From contig NC_079223.1 in the NCBI RefSeq assembly GCF_029633865.1, positions 8,102,469-8,166,468 of the forward strand: 64,000 bases of DNA, in the 5' to 3' direction. Positions within the stretch are counted from its first letter, which is position 1. The number at the start of each line of letters is the position of its first letter. Position numbers and translations under genes: made by a program. This DNA comes from Lampris incognitus (lineage: Eukaryota; Chordata; Actinopteri; Lampriformes; Lampridae). Below the pieces are notes generated by a model. It had not been told where the DNA came from. It worked only from the letters and a program-made list of their open reading frames with translations, and did not search any database. This document shows, one piece after another, positions 14,201-22,692 of this stretch.

Positions 14201-17200
14201 ATTGCACAACATCACACGACCGATGAAAAGAAAACGACGCCGCGTTTGCAGATGAAGCTGGAGCATCTGAAATTCACATCCACATTCCATCCACTCGTTA
14301 GCGGTGCAGGTTTTTATATGAGGTGGATAATAGATGGTTTGGCTTAACAGCTGGCGTAGCGGCACTGCAAAAAAAGCACCGTCGGTGCTCGAACTACGAG
14401 TTTTACTGGCAATTCAGCGGGGTCTCCCGAGGGCCCCGGTCACACCGGCCATGGGGGGGGAGGGGGGGTGTCTCAGTGGAATAAGCAGACAGATGCTGAG
14501 GTTGCAGAAACGAGGCAGAGTAGAAACCGCCGACAGAACGGTGCTACGACAAACCCACGCTCCTTATCCTCAACACAGAGCCAGAAGCCATTAACTTCCA
14601 GGGAAGCACACTTCCACACTTACCCAGGGGAGGGTATCATTTAGATTAAAACCACAGACTGAAACTCATTTAGTTCATCAACTGCATTTACTGTTGGGAA
14701 CACTGGTGCCAGCAAGGACTGTAGTTTCACCCATGTAAATCTGTGCCTAGATTTGAGCTTATGTAGTCTTTTTTTTCCCCCCTCCTTTTTCTCCTCAATT
14801 GTACCCGGCCAATTACCCCGCTCTTCCGAGCCGTCCCGGTCTCTGCTCCAGCCCCCTCTGCTGATCCGGGGAAAACTGCAGACTACCACATGCCTCCTCC
14901 GACACATGTGGAGTCGCCAGCCGCTTCTTTTCACCTGACAGTGAGGAGTTTCGCCAGGGGGACGTAGCGCGTGGGAGGATCACGCTATCCCCCACGAACA
15001 GGCGCCCCGACCGACCAGAGGAGGCGCAAGTGCAGCGACCAGGACACGTACCCACATCCGGCTTCCCACCCGCAGACACGGCCAATAGCGCCTGTAGGGA
15101 CGCCCGACCAAGCCGGATGCAACACGGGGATTCGAACCGGTGACCCCCGTGTTGGTGGGCGACGGAACAGACCGCCACGCCACCCGGACGCCCCTACTTT
15201 ATGTAGGTCTTACACAAATATGCACCTTGTAACGGAGGAGTTGGGTGCGCCTTCCCATAAAGAAACTCTTACTGTGGCGCTAAACCCAAAAAACACGTAC
15301 TTCAAAAACCACATCCCAGGATGTAGGGTAGCGCTCACCAGTTCGGAAAAGGAGAGGGGCAGCGCCTCGTTCTCACCGATTCACTGTGGCCAGCAAAGCA
15401 CGCTAACGTTTCGGCCTACTGCTGCAGGCCTTCATCAAGAGCATGCAACGAGGCACTGCCCCCGTCCTTTCTCGAACTGGTGGGCGCTACCCTACATCCT
15501 GGGATGTGGTTTTTGACATATATACACTTAGTTCTCCCAGAAGGAAGACTCTTAATAACTTCCTCACCTCTAATATTTATTTAGCCAGATGAAAGGACGG
15601 TTCATACGTGTAAAAGATGCAAGAAAAAAAACTGCCTCAGATATGGAGTCGCCCGTGTCCTCCAGCAACGGTACGATTATCCCCGCCGTCCAGTCAGACA
15701 AGAGGATATGTCCGACTGCTCGATTACATTGAGTGACTGATTCTAGGTGTGCAGTCCGACAGCTGATAAAGTTTGTCCTCTCATTTTTTGAAGGCGGTTA
15801 CCACCGAAGAAGAAAAGCGTGCCGCGTGCTTGTTTATGTGTGTGTGTGTGTGTGTGTGTGTGCTTGTACTTTTATCTTTGTGAGGACCAACTTCGAGTTT
15901 TTAACCGTCAGAGTGAGGACATTTCTGCAAAGTGAGGACATTCACTGCTTGAGAAAACTGGACAAGAAATCCACAGTCGTCGAAATACCCGAGACTTGGC
16001 ATAGCGAAAAACAGGCGGGCGTGGTCGAGATTGAGGGATAGGGAATGTTGTTCACTGACAGGATACAAACAAAAGGTGGTGGTGGTGGTGGGGGGGGTTG
16101 TTGCACTATCCAGCAAGGAAACTGATAGACGTAAATCTATCAGGAATACGTCATTTGTCTCGGCCGATATCATGGACTGCATTACAGCAGAAATGGAGAC
16201 GGAGAAATCCCAAAAAATATTCTAATGAGCCGCCTGTACAGAAAACCTGGATGTTTTATTGACACATTTGAGGAAGTGCTACTCTAACCGTATATCAATA
16301 TTAATCATAAGAAAATGGCCCTTGTCTGTGGGGATATCATTATCGATCTGCTAAACCCACGCCAACACAATACAACCACAGAATTCATGAACTCCGTGTA
16401 CAGTACCGGCTCATATCAATATCGTCCTTCTGAGGAGACCTTAAACCGAGGTCCTGACTCACTGTGGCCATTGAAGACGCCATGGAGCTTATCGAAAAGA
16501 GTAGGGGGGTCCCAACCTGGCTCTCTCCATCTGGCCACCTAATCATCCCCCATGCAATTGGCTCAATGATTCCTCCCTCTCCACCTCGAGCTGATGTGTG
16601 GTGAGCGTTCTGGTGCAAAATGGCTGCCGTGCACCACCCAGGTGGCGCTACCCATCGGTGGTGGTTGAAGTGAGCTACCCCCTTCAACGTGAAGCGCTTT
16701 GGGTGTCTATAAATCCATCCATCCATCCATCATCTAAACCGCTTATCCTGCTCTCAGGGTTGCGGGATGCCGGAGCCTATCCCAGCAGCCATTGGGCGGC
16801 GGGCGGGGAGACGTCCTGGTCAGGCCGCCAGGCCGTCACACCCATACAATTCACCTGACCTACATGTCTTTGGACTGTGGGAGGACACCGGAGCCCCTGG
16901 AGGAAACCCACGCAGACACGGGGTGAACACGCAAACTCCACACAGAGGACGACCCGGGACGACCCCCAAGGTTGGACTACCCCGGGGACTCGAACCCAGG
17001 ACCTTCTCGCTGTGAGGCGACCGCGCTAACCACTGCGCCACCGTGTCGCTGTCTAGATAAACTGCTATATGTAATCCATTATTAACATTATTATTATTAT
17101 TATTTTGGCCGGTCCTCGTGTCTTTAAGGGTCTATTCTAGGGATAGGAATTGGGTTTAGGGTTAAGTTCAATTTAGCATAAGGGCTAAGGTTAGGCATAT

Positions 17201-19785
17201 CCTACTGATGGTTATGGTTAGGTTTAAGTGCTAGGGAATGAATCTAGTCAATGAGCAGTCCTCACAAAGACAGAAGTACAAGAATGTGTGTGTGTTGTGT
17301 GTGTGTGTGTGTTTGTGTTGTGTGTATGTGTTGCTAGTGGTCTCACCTAATACCGAGTAGTCGCTGGGAGAGCTGTGTAAACCGCCGTCCGATATGCCGT
17401 CTCGGAGCCAGCGAATGTGGACAGGGTTCGGCGGTCCGACCGCCTCGCACGACAACACGAAGGGCGTGTGACGCGTCACGTTCCTGTCTTCGGGCTGCCT
17501 GATGAACGTCGGCAGACCTACGGACCAATGAAAGAAACGCGGGAGAAGCTATGGACCAATGAAAGAAACGCGGGAGAAGCTATGGACCAATGAAAGAAAC
17601 GCGGGAGAAGCTGAGCGAGACGGGCACGAGACGCCTCGAAACGCCGCCGCGGGGCCGGAGCTGCGCTGAAAGCTCACCTTCCACCTGCACGACGATAGGC
17701 TGAGACGTCGTGTTGCTCATACTGAGTCTGCAGTTGTATTCCCCGGCGTCCGTCCTCTGCACGTGGTTGATTCTGTGTAAAAACACAGGGGGGGGGGGGA
17801 AACATACAAGCTATTCATTAGCAGGGGTCTACAGCTGCTGGTCTGGGAATCGGTCTGCGTCACATATCGCAAGTCACATGGCCGTGTCACGTCCTTCTTA
17901 CCTGACCGTGGAAATGAGGGTGGTGGTGATCCCATCTCTGCTGGCCTGGATGTCATTGATCATCACCTGCAGGTTCGCCGCCATGTCCGCGCCGTCCTTG
18001 ACCCAAACGATCATGGGCTCGAACCCGGTGTTGGGGATGTCGATGGAGCAGTTGAAGACGGCTCTGTGTCCCTCCGACAGATGAATGGTGCCCACGGTGG
18101 GCTTGAAGCGCAGTTTCTGGATGTCGTCCCGGCTCAGAAACACCTCGGGAGCGTGGTCCGCCTCAACGGAGGCCTCGGTGGGTGCCAGCGACCGGCTCCG
18201 TCGTCCGGGAAGATGGCGTCCGGATGAAACGGCGAGGAGGCCGCTGCCGAGCCGAGCTGTTTACGGAGGAAACAGGTGTCATGTGGTGTTAACGCACCCA
18301 GAGAGGCGAATAAGCGACATTTCTATCGCACACATCACGAAGGTGTCGTGGAGTTTAAAACGACGCGTCACGAGGGGTCGCGCCAGCTGCTTTTAAGTAA
18401 ATAGCTCGACTCTCTTGTGTGATCTACCCCCCCATTAAAGCGCCATGGCCCGGATCACTCTGAAATGGGAACTCCAAGGGTCCGCGGTGGTGTAGCGGTC
18501 TAAGCATCGGCTCTGTGTCGATGCAGTTGCCCACTGGGGACCGGGGGTTCGCGCCCCGGTCTCGTCAGATCCGACTATGGCCGGACTCGATGAAGCAGCA
18601 ATAATTGGCAAACGCCGTCTTCGGGAGGGGGGCGGAGTCGGCTGGTGTTCGTCACGTGACTGCGTCTCTGTGTGTGTCGGAAGAAACAGTGGTTCGGCTT
18701 GGAGTCGCCTTGTCACGAAAGTGGGGAGGCGGTCTCCTTCCAGACTGCCGGCCGGAGAGATGCAGTTGGCGAACGCATGCAGTACGAGGGTGGGTGTTTG
18801 AATTAAGAAAAGGGATCGATTGGCCACTAAATTGGGAGAAAAAAGGGAAAAATCAGAAATAAATAAAAAAAAAATGAAATGGGTACTCCGGACCATGGGT
18901 GCCACGCACCTTCAGAGGGTCCGCTTCAGCTCTGTGTGCTGTCTGTGTTGAGAGGCGCGGGTCGTTTATCTGGAACAGACACGACACAACGAGGCGTCCG
19001 CGAAGCCCGAGGTGATCAGGACGAATTCTCTCAACAAGCCCCCTCGTGTTGTCCACGCCACTCTGTACACTGCCCTCGTCTCAAGGGCCACTTATGACCC
19101 GCCCTCATTCGACCTCTAAATTAGAGCCACTTAATTTCATCTCGAACCCCAAATCCACTTTGCCCCAAGACACGACCCGTCGTTCACCGCAAACTCTGTG
19201 ACTATCTGGGGGTCTTTCCCCCTTCTCCACGGTGCAGCATTTAACCAGTGGACGCCCCTCGGTTTTATGGGGCCAAACACGTCTCGGGGTGACCCTAAGA
19301 CGGTCTTGGTACCCTAGTGGTGCACAGCTTCCACGGAAATATGGACAAAAGCAACGTTTCACTTTCTCTAATGTTGGGGGGGGGGGTGGTCAACTCTAGG
19401 AAACGTCAGATTTCAGGTTGAGAAACAATATCATCTGAGGGTCTCTTTCCTCAGCAGCTGTTAAACACCGTTATGGGCCCTTTCTCTTTCCGTTCCGGAC
19501 CCGGGAGACAACAGGGGGGTTCGAGGCGTGACGTTGTACCTGCTCTCGTCTCCTCATGCAGAAAGTTACTTAAAGGAGTCTGCAGACCGCCAGACTGTCG
19601 GGTCCACCTCTGGTGAACGACCCCCCCCCCCCACACACACACACACACACACACACACAGCACCACCACCGAAGTAGGGAATCAAACCTTGGGGAAAAGT
19701 GAACACACGTACCAGCGGGTGGCTGTCCAGCAACAAGCGCCACGGCGGCGGCGCAGAGCAGAACCGCAACCGACTTCCGGTCCAT
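544..19785 (-). CDS. mertk: TAM receptor tyrosine kinase MERTK, N-terminal ten exons (partial)
   Basis: MERTK is a single-pass plasma-membrane receptor that binds Gas6 and Protein S bridged to phosphatidylserine and drives clearance of apoptotic cells. Ten exons join in frame: 19713-19785, 18251-region exon 17902-18256, 17678-17772, 17347-17517, 10764-10850, 9448-9563, 8610-8799, 4865-5010, 1372-1507 and 544-694. They give 1520 nt, about 506 residues: signal peptide, Ig1, Ig2, FNIII-1, FNIII-2 and TM helix, matching the usual TAM ectodomain length. MERTK is preferred over AXL and TYRO3 because of the Ig1 motif TVGTIHLSE with FNCSIDIPN and the Ig2 start FIRQPEDRNVTRHTPF; however FSCEAVNAKGVTTSR in exon 5 is AXL-like. 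The kinase exons are off the left edge, so activity cannot be judged. Introns carry many repeats, including a minisatellite that fills intron 5. Confidence 0.9.
695..1371. other. mertk intron 9
   Basis: No repeat or additional exon seen. ORFs on either strand lack protein character. Confidence 0.6.
1372..1507 (-). CDS. mertk: mertk exon 9: second half of fibronectin III domain 2
   Basis: The 136-bp exon encodes LVLQEFNTTYSVEVAACTQA followed by a GSGAVSPRV loop, the E to G strands of FNIII-2. The acceptor is TTGTTTCAG and the donor GTAAGC. It ends in phase 1, as required by exon 10. Confidence 0.85.
2000..2960. repeat. Older fish interspersed repeat split by a SINE
   Basis: The pieces 2000-2389 and 2821-2960 read as one degraded element (TTTATACAGCAC..., then AATCAATAAGATCTTG...). 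The family A SINE inserted between them. The class of the host repeat is uncertain. Confidence 0.5.
2390..2810 (-). repeat. tRNA-derived SINE, family A
   Basis: Nearly complete copy in reverse orientation, flanked by a 9/10-matching target duplication (TGCAATGCTT at 2380, TGCAGTGCTT at 2811). It interrupts an older repeat (about 2000-2389 and 2821-2960). Confidence 0.85.
2996..3462 (+). repeat. Possible solo LTR
   Basis: TG...CA-bounded stretch with a TATA-like GTATAAAGACAG, a polyadenylation-like CATTAAAAG and a T run before TGCA. No internal retroelement genes lie nearby and no duplication was confirmed. Inference only. Confidence 0.3.
3463..4864. other. mertk intron 8, unique part
   Basis: Unique-looking sequence with a poly-G run near 3953. 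A 275-codon minus-strand frame over 3329-4156 has no recognisable domain and is treated as chance. Confidence 0.55.
4865..5010 (-). CDS. mertk: mertk exon 8: first half of fibronectin III domain 2
   Basis: The 146-bp exon encodes VPSVYPRNVTVRLNESLLV, followed by IRWRPLPQDKINGILRGYDV. Two sequons (NVT, NES) match the mammalian MERTK segment with NVTVFLNESS. The donor is GTCAGA, weaker than the other donors of this gene. Confidence 0.86.
5512..5912. mobile_element. 401-bp element with 40-bp terminal inverted repeats
   Basis: ATATCGTTAGCCTCATAGGA at the left end is mirrored by TCCTATGAGGCTAACGATAT at the right, and the repeat extends about 40 bp with one mismatch. No ORF inside shows protein character, so it is a non-autonomous DNA element of unknown family. 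Confidence 0.65.
6101..6457 (-). repeat. tRNA-derived SINE, family C (TTTATT...GAAATT tail)
   Basis: Shares the tRNA-like head and CTCCCCGTGTCT-type core with family B, but its 3' part (CACAGACAGGAGTATTAACC; TTTATTAACCCCCATGAGGA on the strand shown) is different, so the same head was joined to another LINE-type tail. Reverse orientation. Confidence 0.8.
7284..7713 (-). repeat. tRNA-derived SINE, family A
   Basis: Reverse-oriented copy. A short stretch at its tail end (TTCCCCAAGCTGT) is duplicated. No clear target duplication seen. Confidence 0.82.
8610..8799 (-). CDS. mertk: mertk exon 7: second half of fibronectin III domain 1
   Basis: The 190-bp exon begins VKEVSQRKGEVTTTRF and carries the FNIII tyrosine-corner region LQAMTRYNMSVSCSNEVGSS. 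It ends with TTEG, as mammalian MERTK does at this point. Acceptor is TATTCGAG and donor GTGAGA; the phase (0 in, 1 out) matches neighbours. Confidence 0.88.
8905..9322 (-). repeat. tRNA-derived SINE, family A, in mertk intron 6
   Basis: Reverse-oriented near-complete copy between mertk exons 7 and 6, so it is in the same sense as the mertk transcript. Confidence 0.82.
9448..9563 (-). CDS. mertk: mertk exon 6: first half of fibronectin III domain 1
   Basis: The 116-bp exon encodes LPDPISEVAVMERSS, then LMLRWTPGHDGFSPLSEC, the FNIII B and C strands with the conserved tryptophan. Acceptor TTTCTGCAG, donor GTAAGC, ends in phase 0. Confidence 0.88.
9627..10747. repeat. 28-29-bp minisatellite, about 39 copies, in mertk intron 5
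   Basis: Units read GACAGCTTGCAGGGCATGAC plus ATG and a variable GC-rich end. Variants alternate in blocks (GTGCCT, GGGCCC, GGGGCCA), indicating local unequal exchange. The first unit, 9627-9651, is inverted. The array occupies about 94% of the 1200-bp intron. Confidence 0.97.
10764..10850 (-). CDS. mertk: mertk exon 5: end of Ig domain 2
   Basis: The 87-bp exon encodes GLDKYTQFSCEAVNAKG followed by TTSREANIHIK, the second half of Ig2 with its closing cysteine. The acceptor is TTTGCAG and the donor GTACAAG. The donor is only about 16 bp from the edge of a 1.1-kb minisatellite, and the frame stays open for several hundred codons into that intron. Confidence 0.9.
11144..11212. repeat. TG dinucleotide repeat
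   Basis: (TG)n with few interruptions, in mertk intron 4. Confidence 0.95.
11695..12170. repeat. AT-rich tandem repeat
   Basis: Sequence of about 85% A+T, with a roughly 118-bp segment (ATATAAATTAAAATCCATAT and following) repeated twice and then decaying into shorter ATATAAAA units. Confidence 0.85.
12171..14770. other. mertk intron 4, unique part
   Basis: No exon, RNA gene or transposon recognised. Contains an AGT/GGT trinucleotide run near 13900-13940. Confidence 0.5.
14771..15198 (-). repeat. tRNA-derived SINE, family A
   Basis: Reverse-oriented copy with target duplication TTATGTAGTCTT / TTATGTAGGTCTT on its two sides. Confidence 0.85.
15304..15514. repeat. Fold-back element with hammerhead-like core
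   Basis: Two 68-bp arms (15304-15371 and 15447-15514) are imperfect reverse complements. The loop carries GTTTCGGCCT and AGGCCTTCATCAA, the signature seen in Penelope-like element repeats. Confidence 0.65.
15838..15862. repeat. GT repeat
   Basis: Short GT run followed by TTTGTGAGGACC-type sequence that recurs inverted near 17.27 kb. Confidence 0.85.
16310..16707. repeat. Probable fish interspersed repeat fragment
   Basis: Contains GTCCTGACTCACTGTGGCCA and GTGAAGCGCTTTGGGTGTCT, motifs I associate with a common fish repeat. No ends could be defined. Confidence 0.4.
16708..17055 (-). repeat. tRNA-derived SINE, family B (GGATGG tail)
   Basis: Reverse copy of a widespread fish SINE: tRNA-like head with GCAGTGGTTAGCGC and GGGTTCGAG, conserved middle CTCCCCGTGTCTGCGTGGG, 3' end CCTGAGAGCAGGATAAGCGG and a GGAT-repeat tail. 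Confidence 0.85.
17105..17340. repeat. Degenerate GGGTTAGGG-like repeat with GT run
   Basis: Irregular GGGTTTAGGGTTAAG-type motifs ending in a TG/GT array. A similar stretch is at 22255-22470. Confidence 0.55.
17347..17517 (-). CDS. mertk: mertk exon 4: first part of Ig domain 2
   Basis: The 171-bp exon starts GLPTFIRQPEDRNVTRHTPF and carries FVLSCEAVGPPNPVHIRW, the B to C strand signature of TAM Ig2. Its 3' splice acceptor lies inside a threefold tandem duplication (17519-17611), so three near-identical acceptors sit in a row; the one nearest the exon keeps the frame. Confidence 0.9.
17519..17611. repeat. 31-bp tandem triplication at mertk exon 4 acceptor
   Basis: Three copies differing at one position; each contains the pyrimidine tract and TAG of a 3' splice site on the minus strand. 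Confidence 0.95.
17678..17772 (-). CDS. mertk: mertk exon 3: end of Ig domain 1
   Basis: The 95-bp exon encodes the F and G strands of Ig1, with the second disulfide cysteine in DAGEYNCRLSM and an N-glycosylation sequon (SNTTS). Acceptor and donor are canonical and the phase (2 in, 1 out) matches both neighbours. Confidence 0.88.
17902..18256 (-). CDS. mertk: mertk exon 2: mucin-like leader segment and most of Ig domain 1
   Basis: The 355-bp exon has an AG acceptor after a pyrimidine tract and a GTAAGA donor. It encodes a low-complexity N-terminal segment, then an I-set Ig fold with the first cysteine in FNCSIDIPN and the core tryptophan in IVWVKDG. In TAM receptors Ig1 is the main Gas6/Protein S binding site. 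Phase 1 in and phase 2 out fit exons 1 and 3. Confidence 0.88.
18484..18873 (+). repeat. tRNA-derived SINE, family D
   Basis: Head GGTGGTGTAGCGGTCTAAGC (A box) and GGGGTTCGCGCCCC (B box), then a body ending GGGAGAAAAAAGGG and an A/AAT tail. It lies in mertk intron 1, opposite in sense to the gene. Confidence 0.8.
19620..19660. repeat. Poly-C and CA repeat
   Basis: C run of about 12 bases followed by an AC repeat in mertk intron 1, about 50 bp from exon 1. Confidence 0.9.
19713..19785 (-). CDS. mertk: mertk exon 1: start codon and signal peptide
   Basis: The reading frame opens with MDRKSVAVLLCAAAVALVAG, a basic start followed by a hydrophobic stretch typical of a cleaved signal peptide. The ATG is followed by G (+4). 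The exon ends in phase 1 at a GTACGT donor and joins exon 2 in frame. The surrounding 19.7-20.0 kb is GC- and CpG-rich, consistent with a promoter, though no core element is distinct. Confidence 0.85.
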
Positions 19786-20035
19786 AGTCAGTGGCGCGCC
19801 CGGTCGGTTACCGTCCGCTCATGGTGCCCCGGGGTCCGACTAACGGCTCGCGCAACACCCGCTTCGCTGCGAACGCAAAAACGTAACCTCGAACCTGCGT
19901 TCAGCATCACACGCCGGGAGAGGGGCGTTTGGACCGCCGCGGTACGCGCGCACGTCGGACTCAGCAGACCAAGATTTGGTTACAAAAAAACAAGTTTACT
20001 TTTTCCTGACGTCAGGGCCGACGGAGGCGGCGACA

Positions 20036-20096
20036 AGTGGTGGTGGTGGTGGGGGGTGGGGGTTGGGGGAGTGTGGTGGTGGTGGTGGGGGGGAGC
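20036..20096. repeat. GGT/G-rich tract
   Basis: Repeated GGTGGTGGTGGTGG and GGGGG runs upstream of mertk exon 1; G-quadruplex potential on the plus strand. Confidence 0.85.
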
Positions 20097-20396
20097 CGCT
20101 GGAGAAAAGTCCGTTACACACCAACAGCGCATTTTACGTGGGAAAACCGTGATGTTACTCGTTATACACGCGTTCAAACCATCTCGCGGCTCTTTCTCGA
20201 GACGGACACAACAGAAAGGAGAAACACTGTTGCGAACACACGACCGGAGTGTATAAACACGAGGAGAACCCCCGCTACAATGTAGCGGCTTGGTTATCCA
20301 GCCGCCCGTCTAAATCTCCCTCCTCTCCATCCTGCCAGATAACCGCCTTCCCCCTGCCCCTAAACCCCCCCCCACTCCAACTGCCTCCCCCCAAAT

Positions 20397-21062
20397 GCTG
20401 AGAATCATCTGAAATGCCGAGAAAAGTGGTTTCTACCCATTTTTAGAAAATGCATATTTTGCATAATTATGCATAATTATTTTAATTTTCTGCTATTTTT
20501 CTGGTCCTCTCTGGAACAATACCTACCACCTCCAAAAAAAATGAGGATCATAAGTGCATTTGTGCAAAAATGCATATATTTTGCATAATGCCAAAACATT
20601 TAAGTCCAGGAAAAAAATTTTTATACAGGTGAAAAAAATCAAAGATGCTCAAAATCATCTGAAATGCCGAGAAAAGTGGTTTTTAGCCATTTTTAGAAAA
20701 AAAGCATATTTTGTATATTTATGCATAATTATGCATAATTTTCTGCTATTTTTCTGGTCCTCTCTGGAGCAATACCTACCACCTCCAAAAATAAATGAGG
20801 ATCATAAGTGCATTTTTGCAAAAATGCATATATTTTGCATCATGCCAAAACATTTAAGTCCAGGAAAAAAAATTTTATACAGGTGAAAAAAATCAAAGAT
20901 GCTCAAAATCATCTGAAATGCCGAGAAAAGTGGTTTTTAGCCATTTTTAGAAAAAAAAGCATATTTTGTATATTTATGCATAATTCTAATTTTCTGGGAT
21001 TTTTCCCTTACTCTCTGAGACAATACCTACCACCTCCAAAAAGAATTAGGATCATAAATGCT
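20397..21062. repeat. 254-bp tandem repeat, about 2.6 copies
   Basis: Units start near 20397, 20647 and 20901 with ATCATCTGAAATGCCGAGAA. They are AT-rich with many GCATAATTATGCAT palindromes. ORFs in it are by-products of the repeat. Confidence 0.92.
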
Positions 21063-21087
21063 TTAGTTTTCAGTCCCGCTATCTACA

Positions 21088-21142
21088 CTAACACACACAC
21101 ACACACACTAACACCACACACACACACACACACACACACACA
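21088..21142. repeat. CA repeat
   Basis: Two adjacent (CA)n runs after the 254-bp tandem repeat. Confidence 0.92.
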
Positions 21143-21847
21143 TTACGAAAATATAGGAGTGGATAAGGTTACGTGTGTTGAAGTGAAAAAAAAATGTCGT
21201 CAGTTGCTTACAAACGTACACACCATCCCGTAGACATCCACTATATCAGCGTTTCTCAAGTCTTTATTACACGATCATAAATGCCACAGAACATCCTCGG
21301 CGTTGTCTGCTCCACTCCGCCACCGTGTGGCGCTTCTAGGCTACTGCACAAACCACCGCGCTTTCTGCAACGTTCATTCAAGTATTTTGACCACAAATAT
21401 TTACTGTTCACACTTAATTTAAATAAATAACTACACAACGCTTCCTCCAGTCTGAAAAAAAATCCCCTCTCATAAATATTGAATGTGTCTGGGATATCAA
21501 GTCACTGTAACAAGTTAATGAGCCACTTTGATGGCAAAACGCCATGCCAGGTGGACGTTGTCCTCTTGGATTCAACCCCCATTGTTTGGATTGAGGTACT
21601 CCACAAGAAGATGAGGGAGAGAGCCCAGGAGGATTTCCAACTGGCTGGTTTCTACCTGGATTTAAAGGGGCTGAGCGGATATTAACCATAACTGCAAAAT
21701 GCCGCCGCCGGGATAACAAAGCCACTCTTCCAATGTCCCTTGTCTCTCGTCGGAGTTTCAAAAGTCTATTAAAGCATCCATAGCATATAAGCTATGAACC
21801 ACCTATGTGTGTGTACACAAGGTTTTTCTATCCTAATGATTTGATTT

Positions 21848-22203
21848 TGAGATACTTTATTGACCCCCGTAGGGAAATTACACTCTGCATTTAACCCGTC
21901 CTAGCTTAGCTAGGGGCAGTGGGCGGCCGCCGTGCAGCGCCCGGGGACCAACTCCCGTTCGTCTCGCCATGCCTCGCTCGGGGGGCACAGACAGGAGTAT
22001 TAACCCTAACACGCATGTCCTTTTTGACGGTGGGGGAAACCGGAGCACCCGGAGAAACCCCACCGCAGACACGGGGAGAACACGCAAACTCCACACAGAG
22101 GACGACCTGGGATGACCCCCGAGGTTGGACAACCCCAGGGTTCGAACCCAGGGCCTTCTTGCTGTGAGGCGACAGCGCTAACTGATGCGCCACCGTGCCG
22201 CCA
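21848..22203 (-). repeat. tRNA-derived SINE, family C
   Basis: Reverse copy, near full length, tail TTTATTGACCCCCGTAGGGA. Flanked by an 18-bp inverted repeat rather than a direct duplication. Confidence 0.82.
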
Positions 22204-22254
22204 AACGTCCCCATTAGGATAGAAAAACCTGACACCACCTACCTTCGGGGACGT

Positions 22255-22470
22255 TTTATGGGTCCCCATGAGGAAAAGGGTGTATTTTTAGTGTTAGGAC
22301 TTGGGTTTAGGGTTAAGGTTAGAATTAGGATTAGGTTAAGGTTAGGGTAAGGGTTAAGACTAGGCGTGTATTTATGATGGTTGTTAGGATTAAGGGCTAG
22401 GGAATGAATGTAGCCAATGAGGGGTCCCCACAAATATAGGGGGACACGGCACATGTTTGTGTGTATGCGA
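22255..22470. repeat. Degenerate GGGTTAGGG-like repeat
   Basis: Irregular TTAGG/GGTTAAG motifs with GGTCCCCACAAATA, a fish repeat also recognisable at 17.1-17.3 kb in related form. Confidence 0.5.
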
Positions 22471-22692
22471 GTGTGTGTGACTCCAATCACTTTTTTACAT
22501 GAACATGACTATTCCACTTGTTTTGTTTCTGTCTACATGATAGACGATATAACCAGTCATTTCATCTTCCATTAATATTTTTTTTTTAAATTTATCTCTT
22601 TTCCAATCGTCCGTTCTCAGTGGTCCAATATATCGGGAGAACACAGTAATCTGTGCTTGCTCCGACTGTCCACAGACGAGGTCTTCCTCCTC

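Noticed and set aside
17105-17340. Interstitial telomere block
   Set aside because: The GGGTTAGGG-like motifs are irregular and belong to a fish repeat that recurs at 22.3 kb, not pure TTAGGG.
18484-18560. Possible true tRNA gene
   Set aside because: A and B boxes are present but the acceptor stem does not pair and a SINE body follows.
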